Numbered from the stretch's first letter, positions 16,993-26,089 are shown. The stretch is DNA of 64,000 bases from Fen-1258 sp964449775 (GCA_964449775.1 CAYVBQ010000005.1:88327-152326), one strand, 5' to 3'. The notes: a model not told the origin generated them from the letters alone. Translations and numbers: made by a program.

Positions 16993-17980
16993 TGATGTAA
17001 CATTCGCTTATCCATTTGTGTTGTGGCTGCTGCTGTTTGTTCCTGTGCTTGCATACTGGTATTGGAAGAAACACGACACAATCTCTCCAAGTTTTACTTT
17101 TTCATCACTGCAAATTTTTGGTAGAGTGCCAAAAACCTTGAAGGAAAAACTTGCGCATCTTCCGGCATGGTTAAAAATTGCGGCGCTCGCTTTTTTTATT
17201 ATCGCGGCAGCCCGTCCGCAAAGGTTTTCAAGCGGAGAGAATTTTTACGCTGAAGGAATTGATATTGCAATGGTGCTCGATATATCCGGTAGTATGTTAG
17301 CCGAAGATTTTAAACCAAACCGTGTTGATGCCGCAAAAAAAGTTATTGACGAATTTATTGCCGGAAGAACAAATGATAAAATTGGTCTGGTGGTTTTTTC
17401 CGGAGAGAGTTTTACACAATGCCCGCTAACCATTGATTACTCTGTCTTGCGTAATCTTCTCAAAGATATTCGTACCGGGATGATTGAAGATGGAACCGCA
17501 ATAGGCAATGCTATTGCCAATGGTGTCAACAGATTGAAAGACAGCAAAGCAAAAAGCAAAGTAATGATATTATTGACCGATGGTGTGAACAATCGCGGTG
17601 AAGTTGATCCTTTGACTGCGGCGCAGATCGCTCAGAAATTTGGGATAAGAATTTACACTGTTGGCGTTGGAACGATTGGTGAAGCGCCATACCCGTTTCA
17701 AACTCCGTTTGGAATTCGCTATCAAATGGTACCTGTTGATATAGATGAAAATATTCTTAAACAAATCTCCGGAATCACCGCTGGAAAATATTTCCGTGCG
17801 ACTGACAATAGAAAGTTGGTTCAGATTTATGAAGAGATTGACCGCCTGGAAAAAACACGTGTGGAAGTTACATCATACCGAAACGCTAAAGAACTTTTTT
17901 ACAGTTGGGCTTTCTTCGGATTATTTTTTCTTTTAGCCGATATCGGTTTATCAAGAACTTATTTGAGAAAGTTACCGTGA
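16985..17980 (+). CDS. batA: BatA, VWA-domain membrane protein
   Basis: A 331-residue protein with two N-terminal membrane helices, a periplasmic-facing or cytosolic VWA domain (~90-280) and a C-terminal membrane helix. The metal-ion-dependent adhesion site is intact: DISGSM, a later Thr in EDGTAIG, and LLTDGVNNRG. BatA forms complexes with BatB and BatC in the inner membrane and contributes to oxygen tolerance and envelope integrity in Bacteroidota and spirochaetes. It overlaps the preceding gene by eight bases and the next gene by four. Confidence 0.93.
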   Translation: MFSDVTFAYPFVLWLLLFVPVLAYWYWKKHDTISPSFTFSSLQIFGRVPKTLKEKLAHLPAWLKIAALAFFIIAAARPQRFSSGENFYAEGIDIAMVLDISGSMLAEDFKPNRVDAAKKVIDEFIAGRTNDKIGLVVFSGESFTQCPLTIDYSVLRNLLKDIRTGMIEDGTAIGNAIANGVNRLKDSKAKSKVMILLTDGVNNRGEVDPLTAAQIAQKFGIRIYTVGVGTIGEAPYPFQTPFGIRYQMVPVDIDENILKQISGITAGKYFRATDNRKLVQIYEEIDRLEKTRVEVTSYRNAKELFYSWAFFGLFFLLADIGLSRTYLRKLP

Positions 17981-19020
17981 TAAGATTTGCAAATAGTGAA
18001 TATCTTTATCTGTTCTGGCTAATACCGGCGTTGATTGCGCTATATTGGTATACAATGCGGAAACAGAACAAAGTTCTTGAAAAATTTGCCGGTGCAAGGA
18101 TGCACGATGTTCTGTTTCCATTGAGAAGCAAACTAAAATCATCGGTGAAGTATGGAATTTCACTTTTCGCAATTGCTCTGATAATAGTTGCTCTTGCCAA
18201 TCCTCAAGTCGGAACCAAGATAGAAGATATGAAGCAGATCGGAATTGAAGTTTACATCTTGCTTGATGTTTCAAGAAGCATGGGTGCGGAAGACATAAAA
18301 CCGAGTCGTTTGGAAAAAGCAAAATTTGAGATCGCTAAACTCATTCATAAATTACAAGGCGATAAAATTGGTTTAGTTGTATTTGCGGGACAAGCCTACA
18401 TTCAATTTCCATTAACGTCGGATTATTCGGCGGCAAATTTATTTTTGAACGCAGTTGATTTTAATTCTGTACCGCAGCCCGGAACGGCAATCGGTCCGGC
18501 GATTGATCTCGCGCTCAAATCATTCCGTTACGATGATGGTACGAAGAAAGCAATAGTAGTAATTACCGATGGTGAAGATCATGAAGGGAATATTGATGTG
18601 TCGCTTGATGATGCAAAAACAAAAGAAGTTTCAATTTATTCGATCGGATTCGGGTCACCTGCCGGTGTTCCGATTCCTGTTTATGATGAATCCGGTGTTC
18701 AGCGCGGATATAAGAAAGACAATCAAGGCAATATTGTTCTAACCAAACTTGATGAAACTGTTTTGAAAACAATTTCCGAAAAGACAGATGGTAAATATTA
18801 TAGAGGCACGAATACAGAGGATGAACTTGAGTCGATCTATAATGATCTTGCGAAAATTCAGCGATCCGAGTATGGTTCCAAACGAATAACCGAATACGAA
18901 GATAGATTTTACTATTTCTTATTCCCGGCAATTTTCATTTTAATTGGCGAATTTTTTATTTCATCTAATAAATCAAAATGGCTCGCAAGGTTCGAGAAGT
19001 TACGCGAGGTGAAAAAATAA
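17977..19020 (+). CDS. batB: BatB, VWA-domain membrane protein
   Basis: A 347-residue paralogue of BatA. The GTG at 17977 is preferred because it overlaps the batA stop as GTGA, a coupling arrangement repeated through this operon, and the protein then begins with the BatB-type FANSEYLYLFWLIP membrane segment. The MIDAS reads DVSRSM with TDGEDHEG downstream, typical of BatB. Membrane helices lie at ~10-25, ~58-75 and ~310-330. It likely pairs with BatA and the TPR proteins BatC and BatE. It ends one base into batC. Confidence 0.92.
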   Translation: MIRFANSEYLYLFWLIPALIALYWYTMRKQNKVLEKFAGARMHDVLFPLRSKLKSSVKYGISLFAIALIIVALANPQVGTKIEDMKQIGIEVYILLDVSRSMGAEDIKPSRLEKAKFEIAKLIHKLQGDKIGLVVFAGQAYIQFPLTSDYSAANLFLNAVDFNSVPQPGTAIGPAIDLALKSFRYDDGTKKAIVVITDGEDHEGNIDVSLDDAKTKEVSIYSIGFGSPAGVPIPVYDESGVQRGYKKDNQGNIVLTKLDETVLKTISEKTDGKYYRGTNTEDELESIYNDLAKIQRSEYGSKRITEYEDRFYYFLFPAIFILIGEFFISSNKSKWLARFEKLREVKK

Positions 19021-19706
19021 TGAAGAGGAGTTTATTCTTTTTAGCAGTTCTATTAATTTCTACACTGTCTTTTGCTCAGAGTAAAAGGGAACTGAATAAT
19101 GACGGAGTGGATCTTTACAAATCCAAAAAATTTGCAGATTCGGAAGTCAAGTTCAAAAAGGGTTTGGAAAAAGATCCGGAAATGTTTCAAGGACATTTCA
19201 ATCTCGGCGATGCATATTATAAACAAAGTCGTTATGATGAGGCAATTCAATCTTACAAGAATTCTTTGCAGTTTACAGAGGATAAGGAAAATCAATCCAA
19301 AGTTTATCATAATATCGGAAATTCTTTATTGAAACAGCAGAAATATCAAGAGAGTATTGGCGCTTATAAGAACGCATTAAAACAAAATCCGGATGATCTT
19401 GAAACTAAATACAATCTCTCTTATGCGTTGAATATGATGAAACAAGATCAACAGAAAAACAAGAACGATAAGAACAAAGACAAGAATAAAGATCAACAGA
19501 AAGATCAGCAGCAACAGAATCAAGATCAGAAAGATCAAAACAAAGACAAGCAGCAGAACCAACAGCAGCAACAACAGCAGAAAAATCAAATTTCGAAAGA
19601 GGAAGCTCAACGTATTTTAGAAGCATTGAAGAACAACGAAACGAATACTCAGAAGAAATTGCGTAAAGTGAAAGGTAAACCGGTTGTAACAGATAAAGAT
19701 TGGTAA
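19020..19706 (+). CDS. batC: BatC, periplasmic TPR protein
   Basis: A 228-residue protein beginning MKRSLFFLAV, with a signal peptide ending at SFAQ, so exported. Residues ~22-130 hold three to four tetratricopeptide repeats (GHFNLGDAYYKQ, VYHNIGNSLLKQ, TKYNLSYALN). A ~55-residue run of Gln, Asp, Asn and Lys follows, then a helical tail. BatC is an accessory of the BatA/BatB complex. The ATG overlaps the batB stop by one base (TAATG). The polar low-complexity region is AT/CAG-rich and the most variable part. Confidence 0.88.
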   Translation: MKRSLFFLAVLLISTLSFAQSKRELNNDGVDLYKSKKFADSEVKFKKGLEKDPEMFQGHFNLGDAYYKQSRYDEAIQSYKNSLQFTEDKENQSKVYHNIGNSLLKQQKYQESIGAYKNALKQNPDDLETKYNLSYALNMMKQDQQKNKNDKNKDKNKDQQKDQQQQNQDQKDQNKDKQQNQQQQQQQKNQISKEEAQRILEALKNNETNTQKKLRKVKGKPVVTDKDW

Positions 19707-19756
19707 TCAAAAAGTATTTAGTATCAAGTATTTAGTATCTAGTATCGAGAATCAAG
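19707..19756. repeat. Degenerate TTTAGTATC micro-repeat between batC and batD
   Basis: Four to five imperfect copies of (T)TTAGTATC(A/T)AG run up to within a few bases of the batD ATG. The word differs from that in the moxR/DUF58 spacer, but the arrangement is the same. Confidence 0.6.
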
Positions 19757-21592
19757 ATGTTAAATTATAATTCAAAAAAATATTTCTTTACAGCTCTACT
19801 TTTTATTTATAGTGTTATTATTCCGGCTATAAACGCACAGCAATTCAACGGGACAGTTGATAAAACCACGATAGGTCAATTCGATCGCTTTCAGGTTTAT
19901 TTTACTTTTGATGGCTCAGATGTAAACGGGCTGAGTAAATTTCGTCCTCCGGCTTTTAGCGGATTTAAAATTTTGAGCGGTCCAAATCAATCAAGCAGTA
20001 TGCAAATAATTAACGGGAAAGTTTCCGGCTCGATGACCTTCTCTTATATTTTACAACCGACAGCTATTGGTGAATTTACCATTGGCCAGGCATCTGTTGA
20101 TTATGGAGGAAAAACATTCAACACTCAGCCAATCAAGGTTAGAGTTGAAACGGGAACACCTCAGCAGCAAAAAGAAAGTACCGGAGGATATTCGCAAGAG
20201 GAGCTTGGCAAAAATGTTTTCATTATTGCAGAAACAAATAAAACCAGGGCGCTTCTTGGAGAACAGATAACCGTCACATATAAACTTTATACTAAGTTGA
20301 ATATCGCATCGCCGCAGATTTCGAAGCTTCCATCATATGAAGGATTCTGGGCAGAAGAAGTTGGTCCTCTTCAAACTATCAATTTTGAAATCGGGATGCA
20401 CAATGGAGAACGATTCCGCGTTGCTAAGATCAAGCAAGTTGCTCTCTTCCCATCGAAAACAGGCTCTCTCTCTGTAACACCGTTCGAGTTAAATGTCCCG
20501 GTGATTGTCAAAAAGAAAAAAACAGGTAACGATGTTTTCGATGAGTTCTTCAACGATTCTTTTTTTGGGAAAACAGAAACAGTCGAATTCCCTGCTCGGT
20601 CTAATACTATCAAAGTTACAGTGGATCCTCTTCCTCCAAATGCGCCTGCTTCATTCAACGGTGCAGTAGGTGATCTTAATTTCAAAGCTGAAATTGATAG
20701 AAAAGATGTTGTTACAAATGAAAGTTTGACACTCCGATTAACAGTCAGCGGGAATGGCAACTTGAAACTTCTGAAAGTGCCTGAACCACAATTGCCCGCC
20801 GGCTTTGAAAAATATGAACCTAAAACTGTTGAGAACATTAACCGCGGGGCAGTAATATCCGGACAAAAAATAATTGATTATTTGATCGTACCCCGCAACT
20901 CTGGCGAAAAAGAAATTCCGCCAATCGAGTTTACATATTTTAATCCTTCCGCACGAAAATATATTACAATAATATCTCCGGCATTCAAAATAAATGTTCG
21001 GCAGGGTAGCGCCGGTAATGAAACCGCTTCGCAAGGTTTTGTAAGAGAAGACATTAAACTTCTCAGTGAGGATATTCGATTCATAAAGACTTCGGATTTT
21101 AATCTTGAACCGCGACAAGAGATTACACTCATTAAACCGTGGTTCTGGATTTCGATGATACTTCCTCTATTCGGATTAATTGGTGCTGTTGTTCTAAAAA
21201 GAAGACAAGATAAACTTTCAGGTAATGTTCAGTTAATGCGTTATCAAAAAGCAGAGAAAGCCGCTCGTAAGAGATTGAAACTGGCTAAAGTGGCGCTCGA
21301 TAAAAATGATACTCCAAATTTCTATTCCGAATTGTCGTTGGCGTTATTCGGTTATCTTGAAGATAAACTTGGAATTCAGAAATCGGAATTTACAATTGAA
21401 AGCGCAATCGAAAAACTTTTAGGTAGTAATGTTGAAGTAACTTTGATTGATCGTGTAAAACGAATTGCAGGGAAGTGTGAATACGCACGCTTTGCACCGG
21501 AAGGAGAGACATCTGCCGTTGCACCGGATTTTTACGATGAAGCTGTGAAAGTTATTGTCGAAGTAGATTCGTCTTTGGAGAAAAGAAGATGA
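19757..21592 (+). CDS. batD: BatD, aerotolerance membrane protein
   Basis: A 611-residue protein with a signal peptide (cleaved near NAQQ), a long periplasmic region of immunoglobulin-like beta domains (~30-430) containing the repeated FKILSGPN, VTVDPLPPNAP and SLTLRLTVSGNGNL segments, a membrane helix at ~455-475 (PWFWISMILPLFGLIGAV) and a C-terminal cytoplasmic helical domain. This is the standard BatD layout. Its 3' end overlaps batE as ATGA. It probably scaffolds the Bat complex from the periplasm. Confidence 0.93.
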   Translation: MLNYNSKKYFFTALLFIYSVIIPAINAQQFNGTVDKTTIGQFDRFQVYFTFDGSDVNGLSKFRPPAFSGFKILSGPNQSSSMQIINGKVSGSMTFSYILQPTAIGEFTIGQASVDYGGKTFNTQPIKVRVETGTPQQQKESTGGYSQEELGKNVFIIAETNKTRALLGEQITVTYKLYTKLNIASPQISKLPSYEGFWAEEVGPLQTINFEIGMHNGERFRVAKIKQVALFPSKTGSLSVTPFELNVPVIVKKKKTGNDVFDEFFNDSFFGKTETVEFPARSNTIKVTVDPLPPNAPASFNGAVGDLNFKAEIDRKDVVTNESLTLRLTVSGNGNLKLLKVPEPQLPAGFEKYEPKTVENINRGAVISGQKIIDYLIVPRNSGEKEIPPIEFTYFNPSARKYITIISPAFKINVRQGSAGNETASQGFVREDIKLLSEDIRFIKTSDFNLEPRQEITLIKPWFWISMILPLFGLIGAVVLKRRQDKLSGNVQLMRYQKAEKAARKRLKLAKVALDKNDTPNFYSELSLALFGYLEDKLGIQKSEFTIESAIEKLLGSNVEVTLIDRVKRIAGKCEYARFAPEGETSAVAPDFYDEAVKVIVEVDSSLEKRR

Positions 21593-22413
21593 TTAATAGC
21601 CCATCCCAACCCTTCCCAAAGGGAAGGGCTTTAGTATTTAGCTCTTTAATTAAATTGATAGGTGTTAAAGCAATGTTACCGGCAATTATTTTCTTGTCCG
21701 CAAGCGTATTTGCACAAACCCCGGATGAATTAATGAAGAGCGCAAACAAATTTTATCAGCAAGGAAATTATGATCTGGCAATTCAGTCATATCAAAAGAT
21801 TCTTGGGCAAGGATTTGAAAGCGGCACAACATATTACAATCTTGGCAATGCGTATTTCAAAACCGGCAAACTTGGCTATGCAATTTTCAGCTACGAAAAA
21901 GGGTTGAAGATAGAACCGAACGATGAGGATTTCGCTTACAATCTTAAAATTGCTAATTCAAGGACAGTTGATAAAATTTCACAACTGCCCAAACTATTCA
22001 TTGTTTCTTGGTGGGAAGGATTGGTTACATCTTTAAACATTTCGGGCTGGTCTTTTGTTGTTATGATCGTTTTTTGGATTTTATTAGGCAGCATTGCAAT
22101 CTATTTTTTTTCACGTCGTGCGAATCTCCAGAGAATATCGTTTTTAGTCAGTTCGATTTCTCTAGCAGTTCTGATTGTTGCTGCCGTTTTACTTTTTGCG
22201 CGTGTTAATCGTGAAGCAGCAACCAATTACGGAATATTATTGGAACCAATATATTCAGTCAAAGTTTCACCGGATGTAAAAAGCAACGATGCATTTGTAA
22301 TCCACGAAGGAATAAAATTTACGCTTGAAGATCATGTAAATGACTGGGCGAAGATTCGTTTAATTGACGGGAAGGTTGGCTGGATCCAGAAAAATGTGCT
22401 TGGGCAGATATAG
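21589..22413 (+). CDS. batE: BatE, TPR and SH3-like membrane protein
   Basis: A protein with a signal-like N-terminus (cleavage near VFAQ), TPR repeats (~residues 45-125, YYNLGNAYFKTGK), two membrane helices (~155-175 and ~185-205) and a C-terminal SH3b-like domain (~220-274, DWAKIRLIDGKVGWI). The start is uncertain. The ATG at 21589 overlaps the batD stop as ATGA, but the first ~18 codons run through a palindromic repeat. A TTG at 21655 or ATG at 21673 would give a protein starting at the signal peptide. Either way this closes the Bat set. Coding overlaps or abuts the M48 gene. Confidence 0.88.
   Translation: MINSPSQPFPKGRALVFSSLIKLIGVKAMLPAIIFLSASVFAQTPDELMKSANKFYQQGNYDLAIQSYQKILGQGFESGTTYYNLGNAYFKTGKLGYAIFSYEKGLKIEPNDEDFAYNLKIANSRTVDKISQLPKLFIVSWWEGLVTSLNISGWSFVVMIVFWILLGSIAIYFFSRRANLQRISFLVSSISLAVLIVAAVLLFARVNREAATNYGILLEPIYSVKVSPDVKSNDAFVIHEGIKFTLEDHVNDWAKIRLIDGKVGWIQKNVLGQI
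21610..21628. repeat. GC-rich palindrome at the batD/batE junction
   Basis: CCCTTCCC-AAA-GGGAAGGG is a perfect eight-base-arm hairpin 21 bases after the ATGA junction. It would form a strong mRNA stem exactly in the 5' part of batE. It resembles a dispersed repeat inserted into the operon. Confidence 0.6.
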
Positions 22414-22414
22414 T

Positions 22415-23527
22415 TTGGATAACACACAGGCTAAAAAATACAGCAACACTAAACTCATTTTTAGAATATCCGAAGCTGTTGTTTCATTTATTCTTCTTTT
22501 ACTCTTTGTTTGGCTTGGTTATAGTGCACGTCTCGAAAATTCCTTACGCTTATCTCTTGCGAACGATTATTTATTGCTGCTCATATATGTGCTTGCATTA
22601 GGAATCGCGTCATCAATTCTTTTTTCCCCTCTGAATTATTACATCGGTTTTTATCTTGAGCATAAATACAATCTCTCCAACCAGACATTTTGGAAATGGA
22701 TCTGGGAAGGAATGAAAGGGACATTAGTTGGAAGTGTAATTGGTCTGCCGCTTCTGCTTCTTTTTTACTTTGTGATGAAAAGTTTTGGAATGATGTGGTG
22801 GCTTCCGTTTGCAGTATTGATGTTCATTTTTTCTGTTGTACTTGCTCAGATTCTGCCAATAGTAATTATGCCTATCTTCTATAAAATAACTCCTATAGAA
22901 AATGAAAATCTGAAAGAGAGGATTGTTGAATTGAGCAAGGATGCCGGACTTAAAGTTGAAAACGTGTTCAAATTCAATATGAGTAAAAACACGAAGAAGG
23001 CAAATGCCGCATTTACCGGACTTGGCAAAACAAAACGAATTCTCCTTGGCGATACACTTCTGGACAATTACTCAAATGACGAAATTGAAACAGTAATTGC
23101 TCATGAATTGGGGCATTACAAGAAGAAGCATATTATCAAGAATATTGCTATCGGAACGTTCTCAAGTTTTGCAACATTTTTTCTAATTGCCCGGCTCCAC
23201 AATTTCTCTTTAAGTTGGTTTGGCTTTGCAGATATAACTCAAATTTCTTCGCTTCCGCTTCTTGCATTGTGGGGTGCTCTGATCGGGCTAATCCAAACTC
23301 CAATCTCAAATTATATATCACGAAGATTTGAATATGAAGCGGATAAATATGCTACCTCTTCAACGAATAAAACTGAAGCGTTCATCAATACGCTGGAAAA
23401 ACTGACCGAGCAGAATCTTGGCGACCGGGAACCCCATCCTTTAGTTGAGTGGTTTTTCTATAGTCACCCATCCATCAAAAATAGAATTGCATCTTTGCAA
23501 GCACCAACTTCGCACTTACAAAAATGA
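22415..23527 (+). CDS. M48-family membrane metallopeptidase (CAAX protease/Ste24-like)
   Basis: A ~370-residue integral membrane zinc protease. The zinc site HELGH lies in VIAHELGHYKKKH, and a downstream Glu is in YEADKYA. Several membrane helices precede it. The fold matches Ste24-type CAAX proteases, which in bacteria are likely membrane-protein quality-control enzymes. The TTG at 22415 starts one base after the batE stop; an ATG at 22394 (overlapping batE) is an alternative, neither with a strong ribosome site. It looks like the last gene of the Bat operon. Its stop codon lies in the first bases of a MITE-like element. Confidence 0.88.
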   Translation: MDNTQAKKYSNTKLIFRISEAVVSFILLLLFVWLGYSARLENSLRLSLANDYLLLLIYVLALGIASSILFSPLNYYIGFYLEHKYNLSNQTFWKWIWEGMKGTLVGSVIGLPLLLLFYFVMKSFGMMWWLPFAVLMFIFSVVLAQILPIVIMPIFYKITPIENENLKERIVELSKDAGLKVENVFKFNMSKNTKKANAAFTGLGKTKRILLGDTLLDNYSNDEIETVIAHELGHYKKKHIIKNIAIGTFSSFATFFLIARLHNFSLSWFGFADITQISSLPLLALWGALIGLIQTPISNYISRRFEYEADKYATSSTNKTEAFINTLEKLTEQNLGDREPHPLVEWFFYSHPSIKNRIASLQAPTSHLQK

Positions 23528-23668
23528 GTCTTCTCTAAAAAGGTGCTGATTAGTAATGTCATTGCGAGCGCAGCGAAGCAATCTCTTGAATTTAAGCTGT
23601 TTCCTAAAGATTGCTTCGTCGCTTCGCTCCTCGCAATGACAGAAAATGCCTTTTTATAGTGAGCTCAA
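23524..23668. mobile_element. MITE-like element A, copy 1 (GTCATTGCGAG core)
   Basis: The outer inverted repeats are ATGAGTCTTCTCTAAAAAGG (23524-23543) and a matching complement ending GTGAGCTCA (23649-23667). The inner inverted repeats GTCATTGCGAG (23558-23568) and CTCGCAATGAC (23630-23640) bracket a palindromic AGCGAAGCAATCT/AGATTGCTTCG core. It has no coding capacity. The left end supplies the TGA stop of the upstream protease gene. A second copy is at 30827-30995. Confidence 0.75.
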
Positions 23669-23684
23669 AAATGATTTTATTACT

Positions 23685-23692
23685 TATATTTG
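23685..23692 (+). promoter_or_regulatory. Candidate TAnnTTTG-type promoter
   Basis: TATATTTG lies 30 bases upstream of the VWA lipoprotein start, immediately right of MITE-like copy 1. No good -33 TTG is present, so the call rests on the -7 match and spacing to the gene. Confidence 0.35.
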
Positions 23693-23721
23693 CAATAGAT
23701 CAACAATAAAACTCGTTGCAA

Positions 23722-24996
23722 ATGCTAAGATCAATCAAACTGCTGCTCTGGATAAACTTTCTACTACTAGTATTAGTCCGGTGTACATTTGATAGTTCAG
23801 TAACTAATCCTACGCCGTCAGATCCTGCGGTTCTAACTGCTATTCAACCTTTGAATAATTCGACCGACCAATCAATCATTCAAACATTTAAATGGGAATA
23901 TGATAACGCGGTATCTTACGATGTCTATCTCGATAAAGTGAATCCGCCTCTGAAAATCGTCTCGTCTAAAATTGATAAAAAATTTTACGTTTACCCGGTT
24001 CCTCTTGAATACAACACGACTTACTACTGGCGGGTAGCTGCAACTTTTTCGGACGGCACACAAAAAGTATCACCCGTTTGGAGTTTTACAACGGCGGCAA
24101 ATATTAATCCGGGTTCAACCGGTTATGCATTGTATTTGAAAAAACAAAATACACAGCTCCCAAATCTTGTTAACTTTTTATTTCAGGTAGTTGATTTGAA
24201 CAATAAGGGCATTCCTACTCTGCAACCACAGGATTTTGAAATTTACGAGGATGGTCTTCCTCTTCAATCCGAATCTTTTATCGAAATAAAAAAGCAGGGT
24301 GAGCTTCCATACAAAATTAAAACCGTCTTGATGTTGGATAACAGTACAAGTTTAACGAGTAGTGAGATCGACAAAATTCGACTTGCCGCTTCCTCTTTTA
24401 TTAAAAAAATTAACGTTAATCAAGAAGTGGCGGTCTATCAGTTCTCCGAAAATGTTGAGATGCTTGCCGAATTTACAAATCAGCAAGATTCACTCAATCG
24501 AGCGATGAGTAGATATAAATCCGGAGCCAGCACAACAGGTCTTTATGGGGCAGTAGTGAAAGGTGCTTCACTTTGGCAGGACAATTTTTCTATTAATGAT
24601 ATTCTTCAAGGAACAATGATTGTTTTTACAGATGGGAATGAAACTTCAAGACCAACAGTTCAAGCATTATCGGAGGCGCTAACTGCCGTAAGTAATAAAT
24701 TCGTATTTACAATTGGATTACGAGGCAAAGATCCGCTTGATGAGGAAACGTTAGCTAGAATCGGCAGGGCTGGTTTTTATGGAATTAATGATGTCAGCCA
24801 ATTAGAAATTCAGTTCACACTTATTCAAAAGGCAATTATCGATTATGCCAATAGTTTTTATCAGTTAACATATAAGAGTCCTCGCCGCGGAATAGGAGAA
24901 TATAATTTAACAATCCGGATAAAGGGAAATCCATATACTGGTGATAGTTCTTATATCATCGGTAAATATAGCTCCGCCGGATTTTATTCAAATTAA
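23722..24996 (+). CDS. VWA-domain lipoprotein with FN3-like N-terminal domain
   Basis: A 424-residue envelope protein with a hydrophobic signal ending LVLVRC (an imperfect lipobox; Cys ~22). Residues ~40-130 resemble a fibronectin type III-like domain of the kind containing TTYYWRVAA and SPVWSFTT. Residues ~195-400 form a VWA domain with MIDAS LMLDNSTSL, GASTTGLY and VFTDGNETS. It may bind a partner protein in a metal-dependent way. It is followed after 14 bases by gatC. It is separate from the Bat operon, although it shares the VWA fold. The role is unknown. Confidence 0.8.
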   Translation: MLRSIKLLLWINFLLLVLVRCTFDSSVTNPTPSDPAVLTAIQPLNNSTDQSIIQTFKWEYDNAVSYDVYLDKVNPPLKIVSSKIDKKFYVYPVPLEYNTTYYWRVAATFSDGTQKVSPVWSFTTAANINPGSTGYALYLKKQNTQLPNLVNFLFQVVDLNNKGIPTLQPQDFEIYEDGLPLQSESFIEIKKQGELPYKIKTVLMLDNSTSLTSSEIDKIRLAASSFIKKINVNQEVAVYQFSENVEMLAEFTNQQDSLNRAMSRYKSGASTTGLYGAVVKGASLWQDNFSINDILQGTMIVFTDGNETSRPTVQALSEALTAVSNKFVFTIGLRGKDPLDEETLARIGRAGFYGINDVSQLEIQFTLIQKAIIDYANSFYQLTYKSPRRGIGEYNLTIRIKGNPYTGDSSYIIGKYSSAGFYSN

Positions 24997-25010
24997 ATAG
25001 TGAGTTACCG

Positions 25011-25304
25011 ATGTCTATTACTCGTAAGGATGTTGAATACATAGCGCAATTGGCGCGGCTTAGATTCAAAGATGAAGAGCTTGAGAACTTTACACATCAG
25101 CTGAATGAGATATTAAATTATGTTGAAAAGTTGAACGAGCTTGATACAACCAATGTTGAGCCGCTCAATCATCCGGTAGAAAATGTAAATGTTTTTCGCA
25201 GCGATGAATTGAAGCCATCAGTACAAACAGAAGCAGCATTAAAGAACGCTCCGGATAGAACGGATGATTTTTTTAAAGTGCCAAAAGTAATTAATCAAGC
25301 ATAA
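25011..25304 (+). CDS. gatC: Asp-tRNA(Asn)/Glu-tRNA(Gln) amidotransferase subunit C
   Basis: A 97-residue GatC, the small subunit that wraps GatA and GatB in the amidotransferase that converts mischarged Glu-tRNA(Gln) and Asp-tRNA(Asn). The family pattern is clear: YIAQLARLRF, the ELENFTHQLNEILNYVEKL helix in pieces, LDTTNVEPLNHP, and the C-terminal RTDDFFKVPKVI. gatA and gatB are not in the window. It lies eight bases before kdsB, so the two are probably co-transcribed. Confidence 0.95.
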   Translation: MSITRKDVEYIAQLARLRFKDEELENFTHQLNEILNYVEKLNELDTTNVEPLNHPVENVNVFRSDELKPSVQTEAALKNAPDRTDDFFKVPKVINQA

Positions 25305-25312
25305 CACACTTA

Positions 25313-26089
25313 ATGATAATTGGAATTATACCCGCTCGATTTGCATCAACACGCCTTATGGGAAAACCGCTTGCAGATATTTGCGGTAAACCGATGATTC
25401 AGCATACATACAACAGCGCTCGAAAATCTAAACTACTGGATAAAGTAGTTATTGCCGTAGATGACGAAAAAGTTTTTCAAGTGGTTAAAAGTTTTGGTGC
25501 AGAGGCTTATATGACACCAAAAGATTGTGAGAGCGGTTCCGATCGGATAGCGCTTGTTGCCGAACAGATTCCCGAGGCGACGATCATCGTAAACATTCAG
25601 GGTGATGAACCGTTTATTAAAGGAAAGATGATTGATGAAGCAATTGAACCTCTTCTCTTCGATAAAAAAGTAAATCTTTCTACATTAGCCAGAAGAATTA
25701 CAAATGTTGAGGAGATGAAGTCTCCATCTGTAGTTAAAGTGGTTTTCGATTACAAAAATTTTGCAATGTACTTCTCCAGAGCTCCTATTCCTTTTGCGCG
25801 GGAAGCCAAAACAAATCTTGCACGTATACAGATTGCCGAAATTTATAAGCATATCGGCTTATACGTCTACCGTAGGGAAATACTACAGAAGTTCACAACG
25901 TTAAGACAAACTGATCTTGAGCAGATCGAAAAGTTGGAACAGTTGCGCTACCTGGAACATGGTTACAAAATGAAAATTGTTTTGACAGAATACGACACCT
26001 TTTCTGTGGATACACCAAAAGATTTGGAACTTGCCAGACGTTTTTACGAAAAACATTTTAAGCAGCAAGACAAAAACTCCAAGAGGTAA
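25313..26089 (+). CDS. kdsB: 3-deoxy-manno-octulosonate cytidylyltransferase (CMP-KDO synthetase)
   Basis: A 258-residue cytosolic enzyme that activates KDO with CTP for lipopolysaccharide inner-core synthesis. The nucleotidyltransferase N-terminus IIPARFASTRLMGKPL is intact, followed by CESGSDR, VNIQGDEPF (metal-binding Asp) and the KHIGLYVYRREIL core. The C-terminus YDTFSVDTPKDLELA is standard. Length fits the family. It begins the group of KDO genes spread over 25-32 kb (kdsA, kdsC-like, kdsD). Confidence 0.96.
   Translation: MIIGIIPARFASTRLMGKPLADICGKPMIQHTYNSARKSKLLDKVVIAVDDEKVFQVVKSFGAEAYMTPKDCESGSDRIALVAEQIPEATIIVNIQGDEPFIKGKMIDEAIEPLLFDKKVNLSTLARRITNVEEMKSPSVVKVVFDYKNFAMYFSRAPIPFAREAKTNLARIQIAEIYKHIGLYVYRREILQKFTTLRQTDLEQIEKLEQLRYLEHGYKMKIVLTEYDTFSVDTPKDLELARRFYEKHFKQQDKNSKR

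Noticed and set aside
19377..19710. Minus-strand Leu-rich frames opposite batC
   Set aside because: They reflect the CAG/AAC-rich low-complexity part of batC read in reverse.
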